Positions 24,791 through 32,727 of a stretch of 64,000 nucleotides of DNA are shown here, one piece after another. The translations under genes were made by a program, and so were the position numbers. This DNA is from Flavobacterium sp. ACN2 (lineage in GTDB: Bacteria; Bacteroidota; Bacteroidia; Flavobacteriales; Flavobacteriaceae), in contig NZ_MRCM01000020.1 in assembly GCF_002303885.1 (NCBI RefSeq), positions 62,001 through 126,000 of the forward strand. Reading direction: 5' to 3'. Positions within the stretch are counted from its first letter, which is position 1. Every line of letters begins with the position of its first letter. Below the pieces are notes generated by a model. That model was not told where the DNA came from. It ran no database searches and saw nothing but the letters and a program-made list of their open reading frames with translations.

Positions 24791-25339
24791 CTAACAATGG
24801 TTAACTTGATTTCGACATATACATATACCAGTTCCATTCCCAAGTTTTTTATCATCAGACATTGCTTGGCTCCAGACAGGATTCTTTTCGTCTCGAGCAT
24901 CCCATCGGAATACTTGAATAACTGGTTTTTCATCAAAAACATCTTTAGAAAAAAAATGCCCAACTTTATTTTCAAAAGAACCAACTACAGGTTTGTCTAA
25001 TGTTCCCGTAGTAGAATCTGACCAGTATATGCTCCACAATTTTGTTATCGGATTAAATAATCTTACTGTCATACCTTCAAAAGGCTCTCCATCAAAAGTG
25101 GCTAGAAAATTATCAATGTTTCCAATTCCATTTAAAATCTTGTACATCTCCTGTGTTGAAGGAAATTCAATCCACTCATCGCAATTCGTCAATCTGGATT
25201 TTAATTTTCTGTTTCGAATAATAGATTTTCCTTGAAAAAAATCAAAATCGTTTTTTGATGAAGATTCAGATGCCGTAATTAAAAGCTCTCCATTTTCATC
25301 AAATTCTATTTTAGGAATTTCTAAGGATTGATTTTCCAT
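24791..25339 (-). CDS. DUF1579-like protein with a C-terminal frameshift
   Basis: The frame gives 182 residues. The body matches a family read as FDFFQGKSIIRNRKLKSRL, CDEWIEFPSTQEMYKIL, FEGMTVRLFNPITKLWSIYW, then WSQAMSDD. After SDDKK the frame runs into a tail unlike the family (LGNGTGICICRN). If one A is added to the A6 tract at 24845-24850 (minus strand), it instead reads KKTWEWNWYMYMSKSS and stops at 24801. That restores the expected ending. So this is either a real one-base deletion, a sequencing error, or a slippage site. Function is unknown, and a lipocalin-like fold is likely. Confidence 0.75.
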   Translation of the reverse strand: MENQSLEIPKIEFDENGELLITASESSSKNDFDFFQGKSIIRNRKLKSRLTNCDEWIEFPSTQEMYKILNGIGNIDNFLATFDGEPFEGMTVRLFNPITKLWSIYWSDSTTGTLDKPVVGSFENKVGHFFSKDVFDEKPVIQVFRWDARDEKNPVWSQAMSDDKKLGNGTGICICRNQVNHC

Positions 25340-25356
25340 GATTAATATTCATTAGT

Positions 25357-27576
25357 TTAAGTTCTATACTCTCTAGTAACCTTATCAACTCCATCAATTT
25401 TCTTGATGGCGCTAATCATTTTTTTCAAAATCGTATTGTTTTTAACAATTACGGCAACTTGTCCGTGGAAAATTCCAGCATCGGTACTAAGCGAAATACT
25501 TTGAATATTTACGCTCATATTGTTCGAAATTACTTTTGTCAATTGGTTGGTAAGTCCTAAAACATCCATTCCTGTAATATTGATAATGGCTTTGAATTCC
25601 TCTTGCGAAGAATCAATCCACTTGGCACTCATAATTCTGTAAGCGTAATTCGACTGCATTCCAATCGCATTCGGACAGTCTTTTTTATGCACTTTTATTC
25701 CCTCGTTAATGGTAACAAAACCAAAAACATCATCACCAGGAATTGGATTACAGCATTGCGAAAGTTTATAGTCTAATTTATCATGTTCGGTTCCAAAAAC
25801 CAGCATGTCATAGTTACTGCTAATGACTGGTTTGTGAATATCCTCATCTGCGGTATCTTTTGTTCGTTTAATTTTATTTTTAAAGAAATTGATAAACGAA
25901 TTGCTTTTCTGCGCCGCAAAATCTTTTAATTGCTGATTTTCGATTGCGCCAATTCCAACTCTATAAAATAAATCTAAACTTGTTTTTAGTTTAAAGAAGT
26001 TAACTAACTCGTTTGTTACCTGTTCGTTAAATGTAACTTTTAGATGTTTTAGTTTTCTAACAAGTAATTCTTTTCCTTCTTCTGCAATCTTTTTAGTGTT
26101 CTCGTTAAGAACGTTTTTAATTTTATTTTTAGCTCTTGAAGTCGTTACATATTCTAGCCAGTTTACGGTTGGTTTTTGGTTTGGAGAAGTAATTACTTCA
26201 ACCTGGTCACCACTTTTTAATTCGTAGTTTAATGGAACTAGTCGTCCGTTTACACGAGTTCCGCGAGTTTTAATTCCGATTTCAGAGTGAATGCTGAAAG
26301 CAAAATCAAGAGAAGTCGCGCCTTTTGGCAACGATTTGATTTCTCCTTTTGGAGTAAAGATGAAGATTTCTTTTGAATATAAATTCATTTTAAAATCTTC
26401 CACAAAATCTACTGCATTAGTTTCCGGATTTTCTAAAGCTTCACGAAGTAAATTTAACCACACGTCCAGACCGCTTTCTTCTGTTGCGCCGTTTTTATAT
26501 TTGTAATGTGCTGCGTAACCTTTTTCGGCGATTTCGTCCATACGTTCGCTTCGAACTTGAACTTCAACCCAGCGTCCTTTTGGCCCCATTACAGTAATGT
26601 GAAGCGCTTCATAACCAGTTGATTTTGGCGATGAAATCCAGTCGCGCAAACGGCTAGGGCTAGGGCGATAATGATCTGTTACGATAGAATATATTTTCCA
26701 GGCAATGAATTTTTCTTCATGCGGATCGGCTTTGTATACAATTCTAAGGGCGAATTTGTCATAAACTTCGTCAAAAGTTACGTTTTGCGCACGCATTTTT
26801 CGACGAATAGAATAAATAGATTTTGGTCTTCCTTTGATGATATAGTCTACACCTTCGCTATCTAAAGATTTCTTTAAAACATCTGAAATATCTTTGATAT
26901 AAGCATCTTGTTCTTCTTTTGTTTCACGAATTTTGCTTACAATGTCATTGTAAACTGCCGGTTCTGTGTATTTTAATCCTAAATCTTCGAGTTTGGTTTT
27001 AATGTTGTAAAGTCCCAAACGGTGGGCTAGAGGAGCATAAATATATAGAGTTTCAGAAGCAATTTTGGTTTGTTTGTATTCCGCCATCGAATCCATGGTT
27101 TGCATATTATGCAAACGATCGGCCAATTTGATCAAAATTACACGAACATCATCGTTTAAGGTCAGAATCATTTTTCTGAAATTCTCAGCCTGCATTGAAG
27201 CATTCAAATCTTTTTGGACTAATGAAATCTTTGTTAAACCTTCAACAAGCTGTGCTACTTTCGGATTAAATAGGCGTTCTATTTCATCAACAGTTACAGG
27301 AGTGTCTTCAACAACATCGTGCAATAAGGCCGCGGCGATAGAGGTCGCTCCCAGACCAATTTCTGAGGCAACAATTTTTGCAACTGCAATAGGATGAAAG
27401 ATATACGCTTCGCCCGATTTACGTCTCTGTTCTTTGTGGGCATCAACGGCAACATCAAAAGCTTTTCGAATTAATTTTTTGTCTGTTGGGCTTAAAGTTT
27501 GGTAACTTATTCGGAGTAATTCTTTGTATTCCTGCGCAATAGCTTTGTTTTCTTTTTCAATATCTATTTCTGTCAT
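25357..27576 (-). CDS. Bifunctional (p)ppGpp synthetase/hydrolase, RelA/SpoT family
   Basis: 739 residues from the ATG; a TTG five codons upstream gives a longer frame but no family support. Domains in order: HD hydrolase (YIFHPIAVAKI, ALLHDVVEDTPVT, residues about 60-100); nucleotidyltransferase (RPKSIYSIRRKM, YDKFALRIVYK, HYRPSPSRLRDWISSPKSTG); TGS (IFIFTPKGEIKSLPKGAT); the conserved Cys/His block (KLSQCCNPIPGDDVFGF); and a C-terminal ACT domain ending VTREYRT. The intact HD and synthetase motifs argue for both activities, so it is probably the main stringent-response enzyme. Confidence 0.95.
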   Translation of the reverse strand: MTEIDIEKENKAIAQEYKELLRISYQTLSPTDKKLIRKAFDVAVDAHKEQRRKSGEAYIFHPIAVAKIVASEIGLGATSIAAALLHDVVEDTPVTVDEIERLFNPKVAQLVEGLTKISLVQKDLNASMQAENFRKMILTLNDDVRVILIKLADRLHNMQTMDSMAEYKQTKIASETLYIYAPLAHRLGLYNIKTKLEDLGLKYTEPAVYNDIVSKIRETKEEQDAYIKDISDVLKKSLDSEGVDYIIKGRPKSIYSIRRKMRAQNVTFDEVYDKFALRIVYKADPHEEKFIAWKIYSIVTDHYRPSPSRLRDWISSPKSTGYEALHITVMGPKGRWVEVQVRSERMDEIAEKGYAAHYKYKNGATEESGLDVWLNLLREALENPETNAVDFVEDFKMNLYSKEIFIFTPKGEIKSLPKGATSLDFAFSIHSEIGIKTRGTRVNGRLVPLNYELKSGDQVEVITSPNQKPTVNWLEYVTTSRAKNKIKNVLNENTKKIAEEGKELLVRKLKHLKVTFNEQVTNELVNFFKLKTSLDLFYRVGIGAIENQQLKDFAAQKSNSFINFFKNKIKRTKDTADEDIHKPVISSNYDMLVFGTEHDKLDYKLSQCCNPIPGDDVFGFVTINEGIKVHKKDCPNAIGMQSNYAYRIMSAKWIDSSQEEFKAIINITGMDVLGLTNQLTKVISNNMSVNIQSISLSTDAGIFHGQVAVIVKNNTILKKMISAIKKIDGVDKVTREYRT

Positions 27577-27667
27577 AACGGCATAGTTCAAGTACTAAAA
27601 ATAAGAATTAGTTTGAACATACGCAAGGCTTTGCAAATTGTAGATTTTAGAGTGACGATTTTAGGTA

Positions 27668-27705
27668 AAATTCCAAATTTTTTAAATCCCAAATTCCAAA
27701 AAAGA
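27668..27705. repeat. AAATTCCAAA-type intergenic repeat text
   Basis: AAAATTCCAAATTTTTTAAA and AAATCCCAAATTCC repeat the wording found at 2060, 13548 and 58283. Confidence 0.45.
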
Positions 27706-27721
27706 GCGAAGCGACTTTTAG

Positions 27722-27784
27722 AAAATCTAAAATCTAAAATCTAAAATCTAAAATCTAAAATCTAAAATCTAAAATCTAAAATCA
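27722..27784. repeat. Heptanucleotide tandem array (AAAATCT)8 plus AAAATCA
   Basis: Eight perfect AAAATCT units (27722-27777) and a ninth altered unit that contains the stop codon of the RNA methyltransferase gene. On the gene's strand the unit is AGATTTT. It is a simple-sequence repeat that can expand or contract by slippage. Confidence 0.92.
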
Positions 27785-28570
27785 AAACCCTCTTTGTCTT
27801 TTAGCTTCGAAAATTAAGATTGCAGCTGCGACAGAAACATTCATGCTGTCGATTTCTCCTTGCATTGGGATAATAATGTTTTGAGTTGCTTCGTCACGCC
27901 ATTGCTGAGTTAAACCAGTTGCTTCTGTACCAACGACCAAAGCGGTTGGTGTAGTGTAGTTTTGAGTATGATAAGAAGTCGAATTTTGTAAAGTTGCGCT
28001 GTAGAAATTAATCTTTTTTTCTTTCAAAAAAGCAATAATTTCCTCAGATGTTCCTGTTGCGATTTGGTTGGTAAAAAGACATCCAACGCTCGAACGTACA
28101 ATATTCGGATTGTATAAATCGCTTTTCGGATTGGCGATTAAAACAGCGTCTAAATTGGCTGCATCTGCAGTTCGTAAAACGGCACCAATATTTCCTGGTT
28201 TTTCTAAAGATTCTACCACTAAAATCAATGGATTATCTGATAATTTTAAATCTGATAATTTTAATGATTTGGTTCTCGCAACAGCTAAAATTCCTTCTGT
28301 AGTATCACGATACGCCAATTTTTGGTAAACCTCTTTATTGATTTCTATAATTTGAAAAGAATTTTGAATTAGTTTATTGATTTCCGATTCAGAAACTAAT
28401 TCTGGTAAAAACAAAACCGTTTCGATTTCGTAACCGCCTTTTATGGCTAATGAAATTTCGCGTTGCCCTTCAATTAAAAATGTTCCGGTTTGTTTTCTGG
28501 CTTTGGATTTTTCTTGAAGTAAAACCAAAGATTTGATAAACGGATTTTGAATTGAAGTGATTTGTTTCAT
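27782..28570 (-). CDS. TrmH/SpoU family RNA 2'-O-methyltransferase
   Basis: 262 residues from the ATG; the upstream TTG frame is not supported. The N-terminal substrate-binding part has FIKSLVLLQEKSKARKQTG and FLIEGQREI. The SPOUT methyltransferase knot follows, with NPLILVVESLEKPGNIGAVL, the N-terminal part of motif 2 (IVRSSVGCLF), ALVVGTEATGL, and the motif 3 stretch IIPMQGEIDSMNVSVAAAIL. It methylates ribose in rRNA or tRNA using AdoMet. The site is not readable from sequence. A repeat with a -7 box ends directly at its start codon. Confidence 0.9.
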   Translation of the reverse strand: MKQITSIQNPFIKSLVLLQEKSKARKQTGTFLIEGQREISLAIKGGYEIETVLFLPELVSESEINKLIQNSFQIIEINKEVYQKLAYRDTTEGILAVARTKSLKLSDLKLSDNPLILVVESLEKPGNIGAVLRTADAANLDAVLIANPKSDLYNPNIVRSSVGCLFTNQIATGTSEEIIAFLKEKKINFYSATLQNSTSYHTQNYTTPTALVVGTEATGLTQQWRDEATQNIIIPMQGEIDSMNVSVAAAILIFEAKRQRGF

Positions 28571-28612
28571 TTTTTTAAGGCTCAAAGTTGCAGAGGGGCA
28601 AAGGTACAGAGT
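28571..28612 (-). repeat. Promoter-carrying dispersed repeat ending at a start codon (RNA methyltransferase)
   Basis: On the minus strand it reads CTCTGTACCTTTGCCCC, then TCTGCAACTTTGAGCC, then TTAAAAAA and ATG. TACCTTTG (28606-28599) is a TAnnTTTG match about 28 bases before the ATG, the normal promoter distance. It is the same family as 37428-37590 and 53531-53573. Confidence 0.6.
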
Positions 28613-28683
28613 TTTTTTCTTCCTGCAAGGTTTTTAAAACCTTGTAGGTATAGCAATAAAGTTTCTTTCGTGGCAGAAAAAAA

Positions 28684-29769
28684 TTATTTCTCAAAAACTT
28701 CTTTTACTTCTTCATCAACAGGATGATCTGTTTTGAAAGTATAACCTAGAAGTTTTGCGATGGTTTGAGCAAATTGTTTTTGATAAAGTTGAGAATTTGT
28801 CTTGATTTCGCCTTTTGGAGCAATTTCGGGTCCCATTGCGGCAAACCAAATTTCTGAAGCACCTGGAACATCAGAACCGTGATCTGTCCATTGCGCTTTT
28901 ACTTTGTCACCGCGTCCGTGATCGACTGTTATGAAAAGAGTTGTTTTGTTTTTGTATTGCGGATCATTTTGAACAAAATTCCAGATTTCCTGAATCCATT
29001 TATCGACTTGATTGGCAGCATCCAGATACGAACTATATTGTGCGTGATGTGCCCATTCATCGGTTTCGCCGTATGCAATATAAAGTACTTTTGGTTTTTT
29101 AGTTTTCAATTCATCTAAAGCTTGATAATGCGTAAAGACATCTAGGCATTCATCCATGTGAAATGGTTTATATGAATTGTCACGCATTTCATTTAACAAA
29201 TGCTGAGCTGCTGTTGGTTTGTTTCCGCCCACTTTGTCAAAGGCTGAAATTACCGGAAATCCGCTTCTTTCTTCATTTAAAATTCGGTCAAAAGCATCCC
29301 ACGCGCCAAAAGCGGCAACTTTTCCTTTCAGTTTAGACTGCTGATTTAAAAATTCCAAAACATTCACATTAGGATTGGCTTTATAGCTGTTTGAATTGAC
29401 TTTTAAATCTACATTACCAGTCATAATTTCGCTATAACCAGGATAACTAAACCAGTACGGATTGGCTACATCAACTTTATTTCCTAAATCTCTATTTCCA
29501 TAAATCTGACCTTTCGAAGCGATTTCAGACCAGAAAAAAGGCATTAGCTTTTTACGAGCTTCTTTGACGTCAGCATCACTATATTTTTTATAAATGTAAG
29601 CGCTGTCCCCTTGATTGAATTTTTTGTTATTGGCAATCGCAGGATCAATTCCTTTAAAAACTTCCTGCCACCTAAAACCATCTGTAGTGATAATAATGAT
29701 GTTTTCTGTTTTTTGGGCTTGCAACACAATACTGATGAAAACGAATACTGCTACAATTATCTTTTTCAT
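28684..29769 (-). CDS. Alkaline phosphatase superfamily protein (type I phosphodiesterase-like), secreted
   Basis: 361 residues with a signal peptide (IIVAVFVFISIVLQAQ). The superfamily core is visible: NIIIITTDGFRWQEVFKG with the metal-binding Asp, then NPYWFSYPGYSEIMTG where a Ser or Thr nucleophile is expected. LYIAYGETDEWAHH, then LFITVDHGRG and WTDHGSDVPG follow, carrying the remaining Asp/His ligands. There is no C-x-P-x-R, so it is not a sulfatase and not a target of the FGE homologue. The substrate, a phosphomonoester or diester, is unknown. Confidence 0.82.
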   Translation of the reverse strand: MKKIIVAVFVFISIVLQAQKTENIIIITTDGFRWQEVFKGIDPAIANNKKFNQGDSAYIYKKYSDADVKEARKKLMPFFWSEIASKGQIYGNRDLGNKVDVANPYWFSYPGYSEIMTGNVDLKVNSNSYKANPNVNVLEFLNQQSKLKGKVAAFGAWDAFDRILNEERSGFPVISAFDKVGGNKPTAAQHLLNEMRDNSYKPFHMDECLDVFTHYQALDELKTKKPKVLYIAYGETDEWAHHAQYSSYLDAANQVDKWIQEIWNFVQNDPQYKNKTTLFITVDHGRGDKVKAQWTDHGSDVPGASEIWFAAMGPEIAPKGEIKTNSQLYQKQFAQTIAKLLGYTFKTDHPVDEEVKEVFEK

Positions 29770-29780
29770 AGTTTAATTTT

Positions 29781-30083
29781 TTAAAGATTAGAAGTTTTTA
29801 CAATATTTATAGAAAAAGAGCCAGATTTAGTGGTAAAATATAAAAACCAAATATTTTTTAATCCTCTTAATTGAGTAGGAGGGAATTCGTTAAGATTAAT
29901 TTGATGCTCTAAATCTTCAAGTGTTTTTTTGCCTAAATATTTTATTTCTTTTTTTTCATCATTTATCTTTTCTACCCATTTTTTCATTGATTCTTCAACA
30001 TTTGTGGCACTGACCTGAGTGCAGTAGGTTCCTTCTCTGAATTGAACAATATATGTAAAAATATAAATTTCGGATTTATTCAT
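29781..30083 (-). CDS. Small protein of unknown function
   Basis: 100 residues. The N-terminus has a short beta pattern (IYIFTYIVQFREGTYCTQV), then a helix (ATNVEESMKKWVEKI) and a C-terminal beta segment. It resembles a small ferredoxin-like fold seen in several uncharacterised proteins, but I recognise no family. Its stop lies 11 bp from the phosphatase start, so both may be co-transcribed. Confidence 0.55.
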   Translation of the reverse strand: MNKSEIYIFTYIVQFREGTYCTQVSATNVEESMKKWVEKINDEKKEIKYLGKKTLEDLEHQINLNEFPPTQLRGLKNIWFLYFTTKSGSFSINIVKTSNL

Positions 30084-30142
30084 AAAAATTCAATTTTTAA
30101 TTCAAGAATCATTTTACATTTCACAAAAAACATTTCACACTT

Positions 30143-31474
30143 TTATAAAATTCCTCTCGACTTAATCTCTAAATACTTATTTATTGCGTCAAGCGTAAGA
30201 TTTTCTGGCTGTGTCAATACCGAATGGATTCCGTATTTCTTCAATTCATTTACGATCAGTCGTTTTTCGAACATGAATTTTTCCGCGATAACTTTGTCGT
30301 AAACTTCCTGAATTGTTGCTGTCTTTTTATTGATGATGGAATTCAATTCTGTATTTTGAAAGAAAACCACAACCAGTAAATGGCTTTTAGCAATTCCTTT
30401 TAAATAAGGCAATTGACGATTTAAACCATCCATTGTTTCAAAGTTGGTATACAGAATAATTAAACTTCTCTGATTGATGTTTTTTTTAATGTCTACATAC
30501 AATCGGCTGTAATCGCTTTCAAAGAAATCCGTTTTTACATTGTATAGCGTTTCAAGAATTTTCTGCATTTGCGAGCCTCTTCTTTCAGCAAAAACTCGAT
30601 TTTCTACTTTTTTAGAAAAAGAAAAAAGACCTGCTTTATCTTGTTTTTTCAGAATCACATTCGATAAAACCAAGGAAGAATTAATTGCGTAATCCAATAA
30701 ACTTAATCCGTCAAAAGGCATTTGCATGACGCGGCCTTTATCGATTGCCATATAAACCGATTGCGATTTTTCATCTTGAAACTGATTGACCATCAGCGAA
30801 TTTCTTTTTGCAGTCGCTTTCCAGTTCAGGGTTCTTAAATCGTCGCCTTGAACATATTCTTTAATCTGCTCAAACTCCATTGTGTGGCCAATTCGGCGTA
30901 TTTTTTTGATTCCGTATTGAAATAAATTGTTTGAAAAAGCAATCAGATCGTATTTTCTTAATTGAATATAAGAAGGATAGGTCGGAACCATTTGATTATT
31001 ATCAAAAGAAAATCTTCTAGAAATAAGTCTTAAAGGCGAAGAAACGTAAATGTTTAAAGAACCGAAATGGTATTCTCCGCGTTCTGTTGGACGAAGATCG
31101 TAACCAATTTCTTTTTGTGTGGCCGCTTTTATTGTTTTTTTTATTTTGAAGTCGCGAATCTGAAATTGAAACGGAATTTCATCAATAATCTTCACCGAAA
31201 TAGGAAAAGTATAATGATTTTTAAGATTTATTGTAATTGGATTTAAATCTCCGTTTGATAATTTTTCGGGTGTAATTCTTTCTGCTTCAAGTCCTGTTCG
31301 GGATAAATATAAAAGTAAAATATCAAGCCCTAAAAAAGTAACCAAACCTAAAACCAACAACCAAACTGCATTGTACATATTTGGAAAAATAAAGGCACAG
31401 ATAAACAATCCTATAATGCCTATTAGCACATAGAAAAAGAAATTATTTAGATATAGGCTTTTTATGAATTTCAT
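30143..31474 (-). CDS. DUF58 domain protein, MoxR partner
   Basis: 443 residues. Two membrane segments are at the N-terminus (FFFYVLIGIIGLFICAFIF, then WLLVLGLVTFLGLDILLLYL). A periplasmic-type beta domain with ERGEYHFGSLNIYVSSPL follows. The DUF58 core is at about 190-240: GHTMEFEQIKEYVQGDDLRT then LNWKATAKRNSLMVNQ, with a vWA-like continuation (MAIDKGRVMQM). DUF58 proteins regularly act with MoxR ATPases. The gene follows moxR on the same strand after 122 bp that contain a palindromic repeat. Confidence 0.88.
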   Translation of the reverse strand: MKFIKSLYLNNFFFYVLIGIIGLFICAFIFPNMYNAVWLLVLGLVTFLGLDILLLYLSRTGLEAERITPEKLSNGDLNPITINLKNHYTFPISVKIIDEIPFQFQIRDFKIKKTIKAATQKEIGYDLRPTERGEYHFGSLNIYVSSPLRLISRRFSFDNNQMVPTYPSYIQLRKYDLIAFSNNLFQYGIKKIRRIGHTMEFEQIKEYVQGDDLRTLNWKATAKRNSLMVNQFQDEKSQSVYMAIDKGRVMQMPFDGLSLLDYAINSSLVLSNVILKKQDKAGLFSFSKKVENRVFAERRGSQMQKILETLYNVKTDFFESDYSRLYVDIKKNINQRSLIILYTNFETMDGLNRQLPYLKGIAKSHLLVVVFFQNTELNSIINKKTATIQEVYDKVIAEKFMFEKRLIVNELKKYGIHSVLTQPENLTLDAINKYLEIKSRGIL

Positions 31475-31495
31475 CTTTTTGTTGTTTCAGGTTTC

Positions 31496-31572
31496 AAGTT
31501 TCAAGTTTCGCTTTGTCAGGCTGAGCGAAGTCGAAGCCTTGTGCGCCCTTTGACTTTGCTCAGGGAGACGAA
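31496..31572. repeat. Inverted pair of CTGAGCGAAGTCGAAG elements inside the MoxR-DUF58 gap
   Basis: GTCAGGCTGAGCGAAGTCG (31515 on) is answered by CCCTTTGACTTTGCTCAGGG on the other arm, forming an imperfect hairpin. It is preceded by short tandem GTTTCAAGTTTCAAGTTTC text. A single arm of the same element is at 1690-1719. Confidence 0.65.
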
Positions 31573-31596
31573 TAATTAATAATTGACAATTGATAA

Positions 31597-32610
31597 TTAT
31601 CTCGGAATTTCTACTGTTTCGATAATCTGTTTAATGATTTCAGAGCTTGTAATTCCTTCCATTTCACGTTCTGGCGCAACAATTACACGGTGTTGTAAAA
31701 CTGGAATTGCCGCTTCTTTAATGTCTTCAGGCGTAACAAAATCGCGTCCGCGGATTGCAGCAAAACCTTTTGAGGCATTCAAAATAGCAATTGAAGCACG
31801 AGGCGACGCTCCTAAATATAAAAAGGCATTTTCGCGCGTATTTACTACAATTCGGGCAATGTATTCCAGTAAATTTTGTTCTACTCTAATTTGTTTTACC
31901 AAAGCTTGATATCCTTTGATTTCCTCTCCAGAAAGAATTGTTTTGATGGCATCTAGTTTTCCGTGATCTTGTAAAGAATGTTCTCTTTGGATAATTAAAA
32001 TCTCCTCATTCAATTTTGGATAATCAATCGTAATTTTAAAAAGAAAACGGTCCAATTGCGCTTCAGGCAAACGATATGTTCCTTCTTGTTCTACTGGATT
32101 CTGAGTTGCAATTACCAAAAACGGAGCTTCTAATTGATAAGCAGATCCGTCAATTGTAATTTGGCGTTCTTCCATAACTTCAAAAAGTGCAGCCTGTGTT
32201 TTTGCAGGAGCACGATTGATCTCGTCAATTAAAATCAAATTAGAAAAAATTGGCCCTTTTTTGAATTCAAATTCTGAGTTTTTCAGATTAAAAATTGATG
32301 TTCCTAAAATATCAGAAGGCATTAAATCGGGAGTAAACTGGATTCTACTGAAACCAATATTTAAAGTTTTAGCCAATAATTTTGCCGTAATTGTTTTGGC
32401 AACTCCAGGGACACCTTCTAAAAGAACGTGACCGTTTGATAAAATAGCTACCAAAAGCTGATCAACCATTTTGTGCTGACCAACAATTACAGTTTCTATT
32501 TCTTTCTTAATCGTGTTTACGTGTTCTAAAAGAGGCGCTAAGTTAATTCTCGTTTCAAAATTCACATTTTCGTTTGTGATTTCGCCTGATGTTGTATTGA
32601 TGTCGTCCAT
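31597..32610 (-). CDS. MoxR family AAA+ ATPase
   Basis: 337 residues. The AAA+ domain has Walker A (HVLLEGVPGVAKTITAK), Walker B (LILIDEINRAPAKTQAALFE), sensor 1 (LVIATQNPVEQEGTYRLPEA), and sensor 2 (GASPRASIAILNASKG). MoxR ATPases act as chaperones that mature or remodel partner proteins, usually with DUF58 and vWA proteins. The gene is the centre of the DUF58, MoxR, DUF4350, DUF4129, SpoIIM cluster on the minus strand. Confidence 0.93.
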   Translation of the reverse strand: MDDINTTSGEITNENVNFETRINLAPLLEHVNTIKKEIETVIVGQHKMVDQLLVAILSNGHVLLEGVPGVAKTITAKLLAKTLNIGFSRIQFTPDLMPSDILGTSIFNLKNSEFEFKKGPIFSNLILIDEINRAPAKTQAALFEVMEERQITIDGSAYQLEAPFLVIATQNPVEQEGTYRLPEAQLDRFLFKITIDYPKLNEEILIIQREHSLQDHGKLDAIKTILSGEEIKGYQALVKQIRVEQNLLEYIARIVVNTRENAFLYLGASPRASIAILNASKGFAAIRGRDFVTPEDIKEAAIPVLQHRVIVAPEREMEGITSSEIIKQIIETVEIPR

Positions 32611-32694
32611 AATTTGGTCTGTTTTTATTTTTTTTAACCACTGATTTAAGGGATTAAAAAGGATTTTTTTAGTTAATCGATGTTCCTCTTTTTA

Positions 32695-32712
32695 TCCCGA
32701 TAGCTATCGGGA
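32695..32712. repeat. Perfect 18-bp palindrome TCCCGATAGCTATCGGGA
   Basis: A fully self-complementary sequence in the 117-bp gap between the DUF4350 stop and the moxR start. It could be a dispersed palindrome or a protein-binding site. It would form a hairpin in the operon transcript. Confidence 0.7.
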
Positions 32713-32727
32713 GTGGCAAATATTTAG

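Noticed and set aside
27577..27591. TTG start for the RelA/SpoT gene
   Set aside because: The ATG five codons inside fits family N-termini.
28684..29769. Sulfatase that could be the target of the FGE homologue
   Set aside because: No C-x-P-x-R or S-x-P-x-R modification motif; the motifs fit a phosphatase or phosphodiesterase.
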